A stretch of DNA of 62,757 nt from Acidobacteriota bacterium (GCA_003224855.1 QHZY01000001.1:1-62757), one strand, 5' to 3'. Shown: positions 17,268 to 26,094, counted from the first letter of the stretch. The notes: a model not told the origin generated them from the sequence alone. Made by a program: numbers and translations.

Positions 17268-17425
17268 GACAATTTTAAAACGCAGAGAGTGTCCGAGGTC
17301 GCGGAGAGATCTTTCTTACCACGAGCGACACGAAGGGACGCGAAAGAAGGTCCGCTACATTCGAGCGATACACAAATCTTAAAGCGCTGAGGACGCAGAG
17401 ACACACCGCAGAGGTCGCGGAGAGA
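17268..17425 (+). repeat. Composite of three short-repeat copies in the tape-measure position
   Basis: The block holds AAAACGCAGAGAGTGTCC with GGTCGCGGAGAG, then TTACCACGAGCGACACGAAG, then AAATCTTAAAGCGCTGAGG with ACGCAGAGACACACCGCAG and GGTCGCGGAGAG. No coding frame is credible in 17262-17540. Confidence 0.78.
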
Positions 17426-17540
17426 AGCCGCGCCAGATGACAACATCAACAGACGTGGTTGGAGCTGCTATCAAGCGGCGGGCGGGCAGGAGTGTCCGCG
17501 CCACGCAGCAACGCGACACAAAGAGGCCATTGAACGAAAG

Positions 17541-19874
17541 ATGAAACTACTAATCGACAACTTCGATGGGCAGGGTACGCGCGATTACACGGCAGCGATA
17601 GATGCCGCAAAGTCGCCGCGCGTACTTCGCAGGCTGAACCAGCCGAGTGAGATGATCTGGAGCCTGGTGGGGGACGATCCGAGCTTCGTGGTGCCATCTT
17701 CAGGAGCTCGCGTACAACTTCAGCGCGCGAATGGAACAGATGTTTTCACCGGATATCTCGCGAGCGCTCCGGAGTTCGATTACCTGGGATGGGGCCATCG
17801 CGGGCCGGTGTATCGATACAACCTGGTGGCGGTGAGCGATGAGACGATCCTGGACAGAAAGCGGCTACCCAACCGCTCCCCTTTTGTGAACCGGAGCGCG
17901 GGTGATGCGCTCCGGCAGCTGGCCAATGATGCTTTGCCCGAGGGGTTCGACAGCAGCGCGATGCAGGATGTGGGGCCGCTGCTCTCGTACGATTCTGACG
18001 CCAAGAAAACGTGGTCCGAAAATGCGGCATTGATAGCTTTGCAGGCGCGCGCGAGTTATCGAGCGCAGGGAAACGCGATCAGTTTCGAAAGTGTTGGATC
18101 GCTGGTACACAGCTTAAATGAAACCGACCAGACGTTTTGCCCTGAAGGGCTGAGCTTACACAAAGAGAACAGGTTTGCGAATGATCTAACGATATTAGGG
18201 GAGATTGAACCGCAAGCTCACGTCAAAGATTATTTCATCGGAAATGGAGTCAGCTCGCGTTTCTTCCTGTCGGAAACACCGTTTGTCAGGCGGCGGCAAT
18301 TGGTGGCCAGTGATGAGTTCACGGGAAGCTCACTCGATCGAACGCGATGGACGCTGATTGATCCGTCAGCTGTGGTTTCGGTAAGCAACGGAAAACTGTT
18401 GATTGCCGGCGGAAATGGGGACGATGGCGGAACGGTGGTGCTTTTTCAGGAGCAGATTGAAGCAGGCGGCGCGATGGTGCTGCAGCATGGCGACTTCAGC
18501 TTCAGCGGCCCATCGCATGGGATTGCCGGCGGTTTGTACGCGGGCGGGATCAGCGCGGCGCACTGTGTAGCGGGATTCCTGATTACAGCGAATGCATCGA
18601 ACTCGACCATACAGCCGATTATTAATGGAGCGGCCGCGGGCAGTTCGATGACCACGAGCAGTGGACATCATTATGTATTGACCACGCGATTTTATGCGGA
18701 CGAAAACTATCGCAGACAACAGATGTTTTATTCGCAGGAGCATCCGGGAGGCGTGGGCGGCGGAAGTATCAGTGCTGCGGTGAGACTGGTGCTGGAACTG
18801 CATGACATTGATCCAGGAAATCCGGCCAGCCAGGTTGCGGGCTCAGTTGTGCTGTATGACGGAGTGCTCTCAAATGCGCCGCGGTACTGCCAGTATGCGC
18901 TGATCAACGCGATTGACCTGAATTGCGGAATTACTTTCATGCGCATGTTGAGAGAAGTGGATGTGGAAGTCCGCAGCGCCAGGCCGGGAGAGAATTTTCG
19001 TTCGCGGCTGCTGGGCTCGCGGGTGGATGGGGCAGAGTGCACGGTGACATCCAGCGGAGTGCTGGACTTCTTCTCGCATTATGTCCCGGTTCTGAATGAG
19101 GCGATCCAGGTCCGTTACAGGACAAGCGGACGAGCGGCGGCGCGAGTTCAGGATGCGGCCAGCATGTCAGCGCTGCAATCGGTAAATGATGATGGAACGC
19201 GCGGCAAGGCAGTGCGATTAAAGTTGCCCGCTGCCAGAACCTCGGCCGATTGCGAGAATGCGGCGGTGCTGCTACTACAGCAGGCGGCGAGCACAGCGTG
19301 GAAAGGCGAGTACAAATGCTGGAGTGATTTTCTGCCAGGCGATGCGGCGGATGTGTTTCCGGGAGAGGCGGTCGAGATCGACGCGCCCTCGCGAGGCGGG
19401 CAGGTCTGGGCGATCGTACGAGAAGTCGAGGCAAGCGTACGCGACCTCAGCGGAGAACATGCCGAGTACACGATCCGATTCGCAAACGATCTGGCGAGCC
19501 CGGTCGCATTCGAGTTTGAGACCGGACAAGCAGGGATTCCGGCGAGCCTGAAGACGGTCGCGCTGACAAACGTTGGAAGTAATTACCTGCCTGACCTGAC
19601 GCGCGCGGAAATCGTCCAGGCGACTTCGAGCAGCGTGACAATTGATTGCGGAACGGCGCCGATTGCGGGGGGCGCGATAGAAATCCGGTGGAGCGACAGT
19701 GGATGGGGCCCGGACAACGATCGCAACCTGATTGGCAGGTTTTCGACACAGACGATTTCGGTGCCCCGGTTGGGCGAGGTGCAGAGTTTCTTTGTTAAGC
19801 AATACGACGGATCATCGCCGGCAAAATATTCCCGTAACGCAACGGCGTTACACATTGACGTGCCCTTATCATGA
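17541..19874 (+). CDS. Tail hub / tail-tip protein with lectin-like insert
   Basis: The 777-residue protein starts with a hub-like beta domain (LLIDNFDGQGTRDYTAAIDAAKSP) of the type that caps a tail tube. FTGYLASAPEFDY and YRYNLVAVSDETILDRKR follow the 'tail-hub' pattern. Residues about 255-430 look like an inserted concanavalin/LamG-like domain beginning DEFTGSSLDRTRWT. The C-terminal 150 residues form a fibronectin III-like module (TVALTNVGSNYLPDL onward). It probably binds host-surface glycans at the tail tip. It follows a repeat-filled gap where a tape measure gene would be expected, and overlaps the next gene by ATGA. Confidence 0.55.
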   Translation: MKLLIDNFDGQGTRDYTAAIDAAKSPRVLRRLNQPSEMIWSLVGDDPSFVVPSSGARVQLQRANGTDVFTGYLASAPEFDYLGWGHRGPVYRYNLVAVSDETILDRKRLPNRSPFVNRSAGDALRQLANDALPEGFDSSAMQDVGPLLSYDSDAKKTWSENAALIALQARASYRAQGNAISFESVGSLVHSLNETDQTFCPEGLSLHKENRFANDLTILGEIEPQAHVKDYFIGNGVSSRFFLSETPFVRRRQLVASDEFTGSSLDRTRWTLIDPSAVVSVSNGKLLIAGGNGDDGGTVVLFQEQIEAGGAMVLQHGDFSFSGPSHGIAGGLYAGGISAAHCVAGFLITANASNSTIQPIINGAAAGSSMTTSSGHHYVLTTRFYADENYRRQQMFYSQEHPGGVGGGSISAAVRLVLELHDIDPGNPASQVAGSVVLYDGVLSNAPRYCQYALINAIDLNCGITFMRMLREVDVEVRSARPGENFRSRLLGSRVDGAECTVTSSGVLDFFSHYVPVLNEAIQVRYRTSGRAAARVQDAASMSALQSVNDDGTRGKAVRLKLPAARTSADCENAAVLLLQQAASTAWKGEYKCWSDFLPGDAADVFPGEAVEIDAPSRGGQVWAIVREVEASVRDLSGEHAEYTIRFANDLASPVAFEFETGQAGIPASLKTVALTNVGSNYLPDLTRAEIVQATSSSVTIDCGTAPIAGGAIEIRWSDSGWGPDNDRNLIGRFSTQTISVPRLGEVQSFFVKQYDGSSPAKYSRNATALHIDVPLS

Positions 19875-20164
19875 CGAATTACAAAAATGAAATTTCGGAG
19901 AGGCCGAGGCAGGCGCTGGTGGTGCGGGTCCCGGACAGCGATTTCCACAGCGAAGTGCTGGAGCGGTTATCACGGCTCGAGACCAAGATGGATATGCTGA
20001 CGGGCAGTACGCAACCGGGGCGAATGAAAGCTGCGGAAGACAGGATCCGCCTGCTCGAGCATTCCGATATACGTCGCGGAGTGTACGACCGGATTGTGAA
20101 CGCGGTGATCTCGGTGGGGATCAGCGTAGCGATTGCGCTGCATGAGAGATGGCTGGGGAAATAG
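19871..20164 (+). CDS. Small holin-like membrane protein
   Basis: The 97-residue protein has a charged coiled-coil-like middle (VLERLSRLETKMDML, about 29-43) and one C-terminal transmembrane helix (about 75-91) ending in a basic tail. This is the layout of XhlA/Bhl-type phage haemolysin-holin accessory proteins. Its ATG overlaps the hub gene stop. No endolysin follows, so lysis function is unproven. Its stop lies 2 bases from the convergent stop of the alkyltransferase-like gene, marking the boundary with host genes. Confidence 0.55.
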   Translation: MTNYKNEISERPRQALVVRVPDSDFHSEVLERLSRLETKMDMLTGSTQPGRMKAAEDRIRLLEHSDIRRGVYDRIVNAVISVGISVAIALHERWLGK

Positions 20165-20166
20165 GG

Positions 20167-20502
20167 TCAGCGGGGCGATCTTTTCGCGAACTTGTGCTCG
20201 TGGCGTTTCATGTCGACGCGCCGACCCCGGAAAGTGACGCGTTCACTTTCGAGGCGAAGGCGCTGTTCAATGGAGTGATCTCCGCGCAGCTTGATCTCCC
20301 CGCCCGCGCCCAAGATGCGATGCCAGGGCAAACCAATGGAAGTGTGCAGAGTCCTGGCCACCAGTCTTGCGCCGCTGCGCAGACCAGCGGCGCGCGCAAT
20401 GGAGCCATAGGTGGCGACTTTGCCATGCGGGACGGAGCGAATGAGGGCCAGGATCTTTTGCCGGGTTCTATCGGCGGCTGACTTCCCCACCCTGGCGGTC
20501 AC
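20167..20502 (-). CDS. Alkyltransferase-like (ATL) DNA repair protein
   Basis: The 111-residue product is only the DNA-binding half of O6-alkylguanine-DNA alkyltransferase. VPHGKVATYGSIARAAG (about 24-40) contains the helix-turn-helix and Tyr, and ARLVARTL carries the Arg finger. The active-site motif that is PCHR in the enzyme reads PWHR (59-62), with Trp in place of the alkyl-accepting Cys. ATL proteins with this change bind alkylated guanine and hand the lesion to nucleotide excision repair. GTG 20502 lies 8 bases after the STAS gene stop, so the two form an operon. Confidence 0.88.
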   Translation of the reverse strand: MTARVGKSAADRTRQKILALIRSVPHGKVATYGSIARAAGLRSGARLVARTLHTSIGLPWHRILGAGGEIKLRGDHSIEQRLRLESERVTFRGRRVDMKRHEHKFAKRSPR

Positions 20503-20510
20503 GACAAGAA

Positions 20511-20867
20511 TCAGGCGGCCGCGCCCTTTTTGAACGAATCGACCGCATCCTGCTCGCTGTCGTACACCTCAAAGACCGTGACCAGCTTGGTCACTTGCAG
20601 CAAGTCACCGACCCGCTGGGTAAGGTTGGCAAGCTTCACGGCGCCCCCCCCGTTCTGGGCAGTGGTATAGAGAGCGACCAAAGTTCCCAGCCCGCCGCTA
20701 TCGATGTAGCTGATGCCAGCGAGATTGAGCACGACGTGCGAAGTCTGAGCCAGAAGCTTCTTCACGGTGTCACGCAACAAGCCCGACTCTTCGCCGAAAA
20801 CAATTCTTCCATTACAGTCAACGATGGTCACGCCATCGATCACGCGGGTGCTAAGTTTGAGTTGCAT
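20511..20867 (-). CDS. STAS-domain anti-sigma-factor antagonist
   Basis: ATG 20867 with AGGAGG at ideal spacing is preferred to the longer frame upstream. The 118-residue protein is one STAS domain: VTIVDCNGRIVFGEES, VVLNLAGISYIDSGGLGTLV and a C-terminal amphipathic helix (FEVYDSEQDAVDSF). Ser57 in the IDSGGLG motif is the expected phosphorylation site of SpoIIAA/RsbV-type antagonists. Such proteins release a sigma factor when dephosphorylated. No partner kinase is adjacent. It is transcribed with the ATL gene. Confidence 0.88.
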   Translation of the reverse strand: MQLKLSTRVIDGVTIVDCNGRIVFGEESGLLRDTVKKLLAQTSHVVLNLAGISYIDSGGLGTLVALYTTAQNGGGAVKLANLTQRVGDLLQVTKLVTVFEVYDSEQDAVDSFKKGAAA

Positions 20868-21005
20868 CTCGGGGACCTCCTGAGGGTGCTCGGCCATGAA
20901 CGCCGGATGAACAGAGTATCCCTGGAAGGCCGAGGATGCAAGGGGAAGGCAGGCAGGGCCGCGTGGTGAGGCGGTGGGGAAGGAAGCGCGGCGGCCCGTC
21001 TCACG

Positions 21006-21011
21006 TATAAT
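21006..21011 (+). promoter_or_regulatory. Possible -10 box for dnaX
   Basis: A perfect TATAAT lies 14 bases before the dnaX ATG. No clear -35 hexamer is seen at the expected distance (20983-20988 reads GAAGCG), so confidence is low. If used, the leader would be only a few bases. Confidence 0.3.
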
Positions 21012-21025
21012 CAAGACTTCCGTTC

Positions 21026-22801
21026 ATGAGTTACCAGGTTCTGGCACGCAAATACCGTCCCCAGAAGTTCTCCGAAGTCATAGGCCAGGAGCATGTTACC
21101 CGCACGCTGAAGAACGCGATCGAGCAGGGGCGAACCGCCCACGGCTACATTTTCAGCGGACATCGGGGCATCGGGAAGACCACGATCGCGCGCATTCTGG
21201 CGATGGCGTTGAACTGCCGTTCCGCGGACAAGCCAGTCGCGGAACCTTGCGGAATCTGCGAGTCATGTACCGAGATACGCGCCGGCAATGCTGTGGACGT
21301 GATTGAAATTGACGCGGCCACGAATCGCGGTATTGATGAAATCCGCGAACTGCGCGAGGCGGCACGATACCGGCCGGCACGTGACCGCTTCAAGATTTAT
21401 ATTCTCGACGAAGCGCACCAGATCACGGATGCAGCTTTCAACGCGCTGCTCAAGACCCTGGAGGAGCCGCCGGGCCATGTGATCTTCATGATGGCAACGA
21501 CCCAGCCGGAGGACATCCCACAGACGATTCGCTCACGTTGCCAGCACTTCAGTTTTCGCGCCGTAGGTTTCGAACAAATCATGGGACAGTTGCGGGACCT
21601 GATGGGGCGCGAAAAGATCGAAGCCGAAGAAGATGCTTTGGCGCTGGTGGCAGAGGCGGGCGACGGCTCGATGCGGGACGCGCTTTCGATTCTGGACCAG
21701 GCGATCGCTTCGAGCAGCGGCAAGTTAACGGCAGAGGAAGTACGCAATCTTATCGGCTCGGCTCCGGCAGCGGCTCTGGAAGAAGTGATGGAGGCGGTTG
21801 CGCAGAGCAGCAGCGAGCAGGTGCTGAGACTGGTCGACCGCCTAATCAGCGAAGGACACAGCCCGGTGCATTTTGCGCGGCAGCTGGTGCGATTTCTGCG
21901 CAATGTAACGGTGGCGAAAGTGGCGGGAACAGAATCGAGTTTGCTGCAGATTTCAAGCGATGAGCGGCGGCGGGTGGGACGGGTGGCGGAGCGATTCGGC
22001 GAAGAAGACCTGGCGCGGCATTTTCAGATCATGCTTCGCACGCACGCTGAACTGGGATACCGCCAGGAGCAGCGCTTCCACCTCGAACTCGGATTGCTGA
22101 AGATGGCGCATGCGCAGAGGCTGGTTCCACTGGAGGAGTTGCTGGGCAACGTCTCGGGAGCGCCGAGGGCAACGTCAAAGCCCGCTCCGGTTGCGGAGAT
22201 CAAGCGACCTGAAGCTTCCAGGCCGAGCGCGGTTTCGCCTTTTGCCGCGGATGCGGCGCGCAAGAACCGATCAAACCCGGAGCTCTCGACTGAATCCGTT
22301 ACTTCAGTGGCAACGGCGCCGGCGGTAGTCTTTGGATCGTCGGCTCCGGCTGCCGCACCGCAGCGCGCGCCAGAACCCGCGCCGGAACCGAAAATAGCGC
22401 TTGCTCCGGAGCCAGTGAGCGAAGCGGATTTACGCGCCACCGTTCTGCAGGCGATTGCCTCATCCGGCCAACGGATGCTGCTCAACATGCTGGAAGCGGG
22501 CGAGTGGAAAGTAGAAGGCAGCGAGCTAATTATCAAAGTCGCTTCTTCCCCGGCGGTGATCGACATGTCACTGAGCAACGACGCGCGGCGGATGATTACC
22601 GCATCTGCAAGCACGGCGCTGGGACGTCCAATAAAGCTCAGGGTGCTTCCGGGCGGAACAGCGCAGGCTGCACCATCGACTGCTTCAGCGAGCAACGGCG
22701 GCGGACGCAGCCGGGCGGAGCAGGACCCGGTGGTACGGCGCATGAAAGAGAAGTTCGGCGCAGAAATACGGACCATAATCGATTATCGCGAGAAGCGTTA
22801 G
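21026..22801 (+). CDS. dnaX: DNA polymerase III subunits gamma/tau
   Basis: The 591-residue clamp-loader subunit starts MSYQVLARKYRPQKFSEVIGQEHV, as expected. Walker A is GHRGIGKTT (45-53), the zinc module Cys residues lie in PCGICESC, Walker B is in IYILDEAHQI and the SRC motif in IRSRCQHF. The C-terminal 200 residues are Ala/Pro-rich linker followed by a tau-like region (AIASSGQRMLLNMLEAGEW onward). It loads the beta clamp on DNA. Followed by ybaB and recR at short spacing, the widespread dnaX-ybaB-recR operon. Confidence 0.95.
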   Translation: MSYQVLARKYRPQKFSEVIGQEHVTRTLKNAIEQGRTAHGYIFSGHRGIGKTTIARILAMALNCRSADKPVAEPCGICESCTEIRAGNAVDVIEIDAATNRGIDEIRELREAARYRPARDRFKIYILDEAHQITDAAFNALLKTLEEPPGHVIFMMATTQPEDIPQTIRSRCQHFSFRAVGFEQIMGQLRDLMGREKIEAEEDALALVAEAGDGSMRDALSILDQAIASSSGKLTAEEVRNLIGSAPAAALEEVMEAVAQSSSEQVLRLVDRLISEGHSPVHFARQLVRFLRNVTVAKVAGTESSLLQISSDERRRVGRVAERFGEEDLARHFQIMLRTHAELGYRQEQRFHLELGLLKMAHAQRLVPLEELLGNVSGAPRATSKPAPVAEIKRPEASRPSAVSPFAADAARKNRSNPELSTESVTSVATAPAVVFGSSAPAAAPQRAPEPAPEPKIALAPEPVSEADLRATVLQAIASSGQRMLLNMLEAGEWKVEGSELIIKVASSPAVIDMSLSNDARRMITASASTALGRPIKLRVLPGGTAQAAPSTASASNGGGRSRAEQDPVVRRMKEKFGAEIRTIIDYREKR

Positions 22802-22821
22802 GGTTTTCAGAGAGGCACGCA

Positions 22822-23124
22822 ATGGCATTCAATATTCAGGAACTCATGTCGCAGGCCAAGCAGCAGTATGAAGGCTTGCAGAAGAAGATGCAGGAGACAG
22901 TTGTAGAGGGCTCGTCGGGCGGCGGCACGGTGCTGGTGAAAATGGACGGGCGCAAGCAGGTGCTCGGGATCAAGATCGATCCGGAAGCGGTGAAGGCGGG
23001 CGACATCGAGATGCTGCAGGACCTGATCACGGCGGCGGTCAACGGCGCAGGACAAAAGGTTGATGAAGCGGTGCAATCCTCAATGGGCGGGATGCTCGGC
23101 GGCATGAACATCCCGGGCCTCTGA
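22822..23124 (+). CDS. ybaB: YbaB/EbfC-family nucleoid-associated protein
   Basis: I start at ATG 22822, 20 bases after dnaX; longer frames overlap dnaX and are not credible. The 100-residue protein has the YbaB pattern: a helix ([22 protein letters not shown]), a strand pair ([24 protein letters not shown]), and a helical tail ending in a Gly/Met-rich segment. It binds DNA as a dimer and works in replication-recombination contexts. Operon position between dnaX and recR supports the call. Confidence 0.92.
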   Translation: MAFNIQELMSQAKQQYEGLQKKMQETVVEGSSGGGTVLVKMDGRKQVLGIKIDPEAVKAGDIEMLQDLITAAVNGAGQKVDEAVQSSMGGMLGGMNIPGL

Positions 23125-23132
23125 GGAGAGAA

Positions 23133-23732
23133 ATGTCTCGTTTCGCCGAGCCGATGTCGCGGCTGATTGAGGAACTCAAGAAACTGCCGGGCATCGGCAG
23201 CAAGAACGCGCAGCGGCTGGCGTTTCATATTCTTCGCTCCAGCGATGAGGATGCCGACCTGCTGGCAGCAGCAGTGCGGGATGTAAAGGCGAACCTCAGA
23301 CTCTGCTCCACCTGCAACAACATTACGGACGTGGATCCGTGCGTGTATTGCAGCAGCGCCACTCGCAATCAGCGGCTGGTATGCGTACTGGAAGAACCGA
23401 CCAACATTGCTGCTATCGAGAAGACCAAGCACTTCAATGGCGTGTATCACGTGCTGCACGGATCGATCTCTCCGCTGCACGGGGTGGGGCCGGAGCAGCT
23501 GCGGATCGCGAATCTGATGCGGCGAGTGGAAAGCGGAGGGGTGGACGAGGTGATTCTGGCTACGAATCCCACGGTGGAAGGCGAAGCGACGGCTACTTAC
23601 CTCTCTGGACAGCTGCGCCGGACCGGCCTGAAGGTGACGAGGATCGCGATGGGAATTCCGGTTGGAAGTGACATCGAGTACGCCGACGAAATCACCATGC
23701 TGAAAGCTATGGAAGGGCGGCGAGAGCTTTAG
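23133..23732 (+). CDS. recR: Recombination mediator RecR
   Basis: The 199-residue protein shows all RecR parts: a helix-hairpin-helix ([20 protein letters not shown]), a four-Cys zinc finger (Cys58, 61, 70, 73), a Toprim domain starting VCVLEEPTN and the C-terminal [20 protein letters not shown] Walker-B-like motif. With RecF/RecO it helps load RecA on gaps coated with SSB. It starts 8 bases after ybaB. Confidence 0.95.
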   Translation: MSRFAEPMSRLIEELKKLPGIGSKNAQRLAFHILRSSDEDADLLAAAVRDVKANLRLCSTCNNITDVDPCVYCSSATRNQRLVCVLEEPTNIAAIEKTKHFNGVYHVLHGSISPLHGVGPEQLRIANLMRRVESGGVDEVILATNPTVEGEATATYLSGQLRRTGLKVTRIAMGIPVGSDIEYADEITMLKAMEGRREL

Positions 23733-24052
23733 ACGTGTGAAAAGGTTTTCCCTTTCCGGGCAAGGCGAAGGGATCTGGCCGTATCATCACATTCAGTCCT
23801 ATCAGCAACTTACAAGCTATACTTCACAAAATACTTTTGGCATCGGAACTGCAATATTCCGAGCATATCCTTGCTCTCCGTTTTTAGAGCTGGTGCGAGG
23901 AAGTGAAAAAAACGCTAGTCGCGCCAGCCAGCGCCGCGCTAGATGTAACCGCATCTCGACCGACGCCACGAACCGGGCCAACCAGCCCGGTTTGCTTTTT
24001 AGGGGCGGCATTTTCAGTTGTCAATTATCCAGATGGCGGTTGTCAGTTACTG
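23733..24052. other. 320-base intergenic region with a possible small transcript
   Basis: No gene is supported. TATACT at 23818-23823 could be a -10 box. A well-formed terminator hairpin ends at 24000, so a transcript of about 170 bases is possible between them. A GTG frame at 23903 (GAGGAA just upstream) reads through the hairpin and is not convincing. TCAGTTGTCA repeats appear at 24013-24050. Confidence 0.4.
23971..24000 (+). terminator. Rho-independent terminator
   Basis: AACCGGGC (23971-23978) pairs with GCCCGGTT (23985-23992) across a 6-base loop, followed by TGCTTTTT. It lies about 240 bases past recR, far for a simple operon terminator, which raises the possibility of a separate small transcript. 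Confidence 0.7.
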
Positions 24053-24607
24053 CTATCGAGACATGACGGGGCGGTTCAGATAGTGGTTGGGTTCGGATTC
24101 GGTGGGCTCGACGCCTTGCGGCAGCAGGCCGCCGTTGTAGGCGGCTATGCGGTTCTTCCATTTCAGGAAATCGGTGATGGTCTGCGGTTCGATTCGGACC
24201 TCCACCCGGCGCAGGCTGGCGAGCAGCATGTTCATCTCGTGGCGCAACCCCGCTGCGGTTCGCAGCCTGCGATCGGAGGGATGCACGAGCTGAACTTTTT
24301 TGCCCCAGATCTCGAGCAATCCCCATCCGGCAGTGAGCTCCGAGACAGAGATCATTCCGCGAGGAGTGAAATAGAAACGTTCACAGCCAAGTGCGGATTG
24401 CGGTTTTCTGCGGAATGGTTTTTCGCGATCAATCAGAAAATCTGAACGAGAGACTTTGCATTCCACCAGCACGGAGTGGCAGGAACCCTTCCATCCGATG
24501 GCGTCGGGGACTTCTCCACTGACGCAAGCCTGCTCGGAAAGCACCACCCCGCAGCGGTAACTTCTCAGCCATGCGACCGCACGTTCAACCATTTGCCGGT
24601 GTTCCAT
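24053..24607 (-). CDS. MmcB-like / restriction-endonuclease-fold DNA-associated protein
   Basis: The 184-residue product starts at MEHRQMVERAVAWLRSYR. SGEVPDAIGWKG and HSVLVECKVSRSDFLIDREKPFRR (about 41-66) carry the Asp and Glu-x-Lys of a PD-(D/E)xK nuclease core. GWGLLEIWGKKVQLVHPS follows. I recognise this as a common small bacterial family related to MmcB-type or VRR-like nucleases. The frame continues upstream without a stop into the decayed CHAD-HD gene, giving one 619-codon frame, but homologous proteins in my memory begin at this Met. No strong SD is visible, so expression may depend on readthrough from upstream. Confidence 0.65.
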   Translation of the reverse strand: MEHRQMVERAVAWLRSYRCGVVLSEQACVSGEVPDAIGWKGSCHSVLVECKVSRSDFLIDREKPFRRKPQSALGCERFYFTPRGMISVSELTAGWGLLEIWGKKVQLVHPSDRRLRTAAGLRHEMNMLLASLRRVEVRIEPQTITDFLKWKNRIAAYNGGLLPQGVEPTESEPNHYLNRPVMSR

Positions 24608-24663
24608 ACCGCTCAGGTGTAAATGATCTTTGAGCCGGGAGGAAAGTAACTTGGCAGCTACTA

Positions 24664-25912
24664 CTACGAAGCGCGCCGCAGTGGCGGCTTTCGCAGCGGC
24701 TGAATGTAGACCGGATTCCGGCAGGCAAGTTCCAGAACATGGCGAGCGCGCGATACCTGCATGGCAATGGCGTGAGCAGGAAGATAGCCATCGGGTTTGC
24801 CATTCGCGCGCGCTCCAGCCCAGCGGCGGCCGGGTTTTACGTACTAAGCGATACGCGGTCTTGTGGGGGTTCTGCTTTGCACCCGCATCCGACACCTGAT
24901 GGAGGATGGCGGCGGTGAAGAGTATCCTGCGCTCTTTAAGAGCAGCCGGCTTCCATGCTGTAGCGTTGACCAGGCCGTCATAGAGCTGAAGGGCCAACTG
25001 CGCTACGTGGCGGGAATGGCGAATATTACCATCGCGAAATGCCGCCCACAGTCGCAGTCGATGAATACCGGCAGCTTCGGCGTCTTTGCCTTTAGGTAAC
25101 GCTTCGCGCCAGACCCGCCAAAGTGAGGCAGGCCCGGAAGTACTGGCGACGTACTCTGATATCCGGCTCTGTTTTTCTTTTTCAACGATCTGCTGCCAGC
25201 GGGCTTCGTCCGCCTGGTCTGCAAACGCGCCACTCTCAAGCAGAGCCGCCTGGAGCACATCAAGGTCATGCACTTCGCCCAGAATGTCCTGGGCATGTTT
25301 CAGGCCTTCCTTCCAGTGCCGGTGATGTTCCGGGAGAAAGTTCTCGACTACATAGCGAAGGCGTTTGATCCCAATGCGCAGGCTATGCAGAGCGTGCGGT
25401 GTGGGGCTGCGCATCGCCTTGCGATGGAGCGCATAGGCTTCGGTCCAACGCTCGAGCGCAAGATGCTGATAAACGATGCTGCCCGGTTTGAGGCGAGCGG
25501 CGCGTGCGGAAAGGTGAGCGATCCAGCGCCTCCATTGCTTGCGGTCGAACTGGGCGAGCGCCTGGGCAGCGTCAGCTTTTGCGCTTTCCTCGCGCTGGGA
25601 TAAAAACTGGAGCAGCCGCGCCCGTGCCAGGTCATCCGGGGGAGCAAGCTTCTCTGCCCATTCCTGCATCACTTGCAGGTCGCGCAGGGCGCCCAGGCTG
25701 GCGAACAGCTGCTTCCCGGCCCGCTTCATTTCTTGCCATGCAGGATCGGGATCGATGGCCATGACGCCGTCGGCCATGGAGCGGCAGCGCCGCAGTGCCA
25801 CGCGCAGATCGTGCACAGGATCGACCGCGAGATCGCGGGCGGCGGCGGCGCACTCGCGCAAGACGCGCTGCATCCAGTATTTAAGGCCGACAGATTGCGA
25901 AGCAGGTTTCAT
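24664..25912 (-). pseudogene. CHAD-domain + HD (Ppx C-terminal-like) protein, internally deleted and frameshifted
   Basis: Residues 1-280 of the frame are a good CHAD domain (VHDLRVALRRCRS and LHSLRIGIKRLRYVVENF), which binds polyphosphate. An HD domain of exopolyphosphatase C-terminal type follows (RHSRHVAQLALQLYDGL). Its metal motif LLHD is altered to ILHQVSDAG and HHK to PHK. After PPLGWSARE the family should continue about 85 residues. Instead the sequence jumps to the terminal element in the +1 frame (DGYLPAHAIAMQVSRARHVLE, then PVYIQPLRK), which ends at TAG 24664-24666. The original frame runs on into the next gene. I conclude that an internal deletion with loss of frame occurred. The CHAD part could still be made. 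Confidence 0.65.
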
Positions 25913-26094
25913 GGAAGGGTGCGTTCTGTAAGCCTCGGACAGCGGATTACCTCGGTAATGTGCGTGGTCACGCGGTTCAGCATTACTCTTAGGCCGTATC
26001 TGAGTTCCAGGAGCAGCATATCCTCACCACCGATACAACCAAGAGTGGACGAATCGCGTCCGCGCGGGCGTTTGTTCACAGCCTGAACATCCTG

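Noticed and set aside
2-20164. Intact inducible prophage
   Set aside because: No integrase, repressor, replication, tape-measure or endolysin gene in view. The left end is outside the window, so this is not final.
23818-24000. 6S RNA or signal-recognition RNA
   Set aside because: The 5' and 3' ends do not pair into the long 6S-like stem and the conserved SRP tetraloop is absent.
23903-24445. 180-codon + strand frame after recR
   Set aside because: It reads through a terminator hairpin and into the antisense of the nuclease-like gene, and shows no conserved motif.
24053-25912. Single CHAD-HD-nuclease fusion protein
   Set aside because: The HD C-terminal element is found in another frame and homologous nuclease-like proteins start at the internal Met, so deletion and loss of frame explain the long ORF better.
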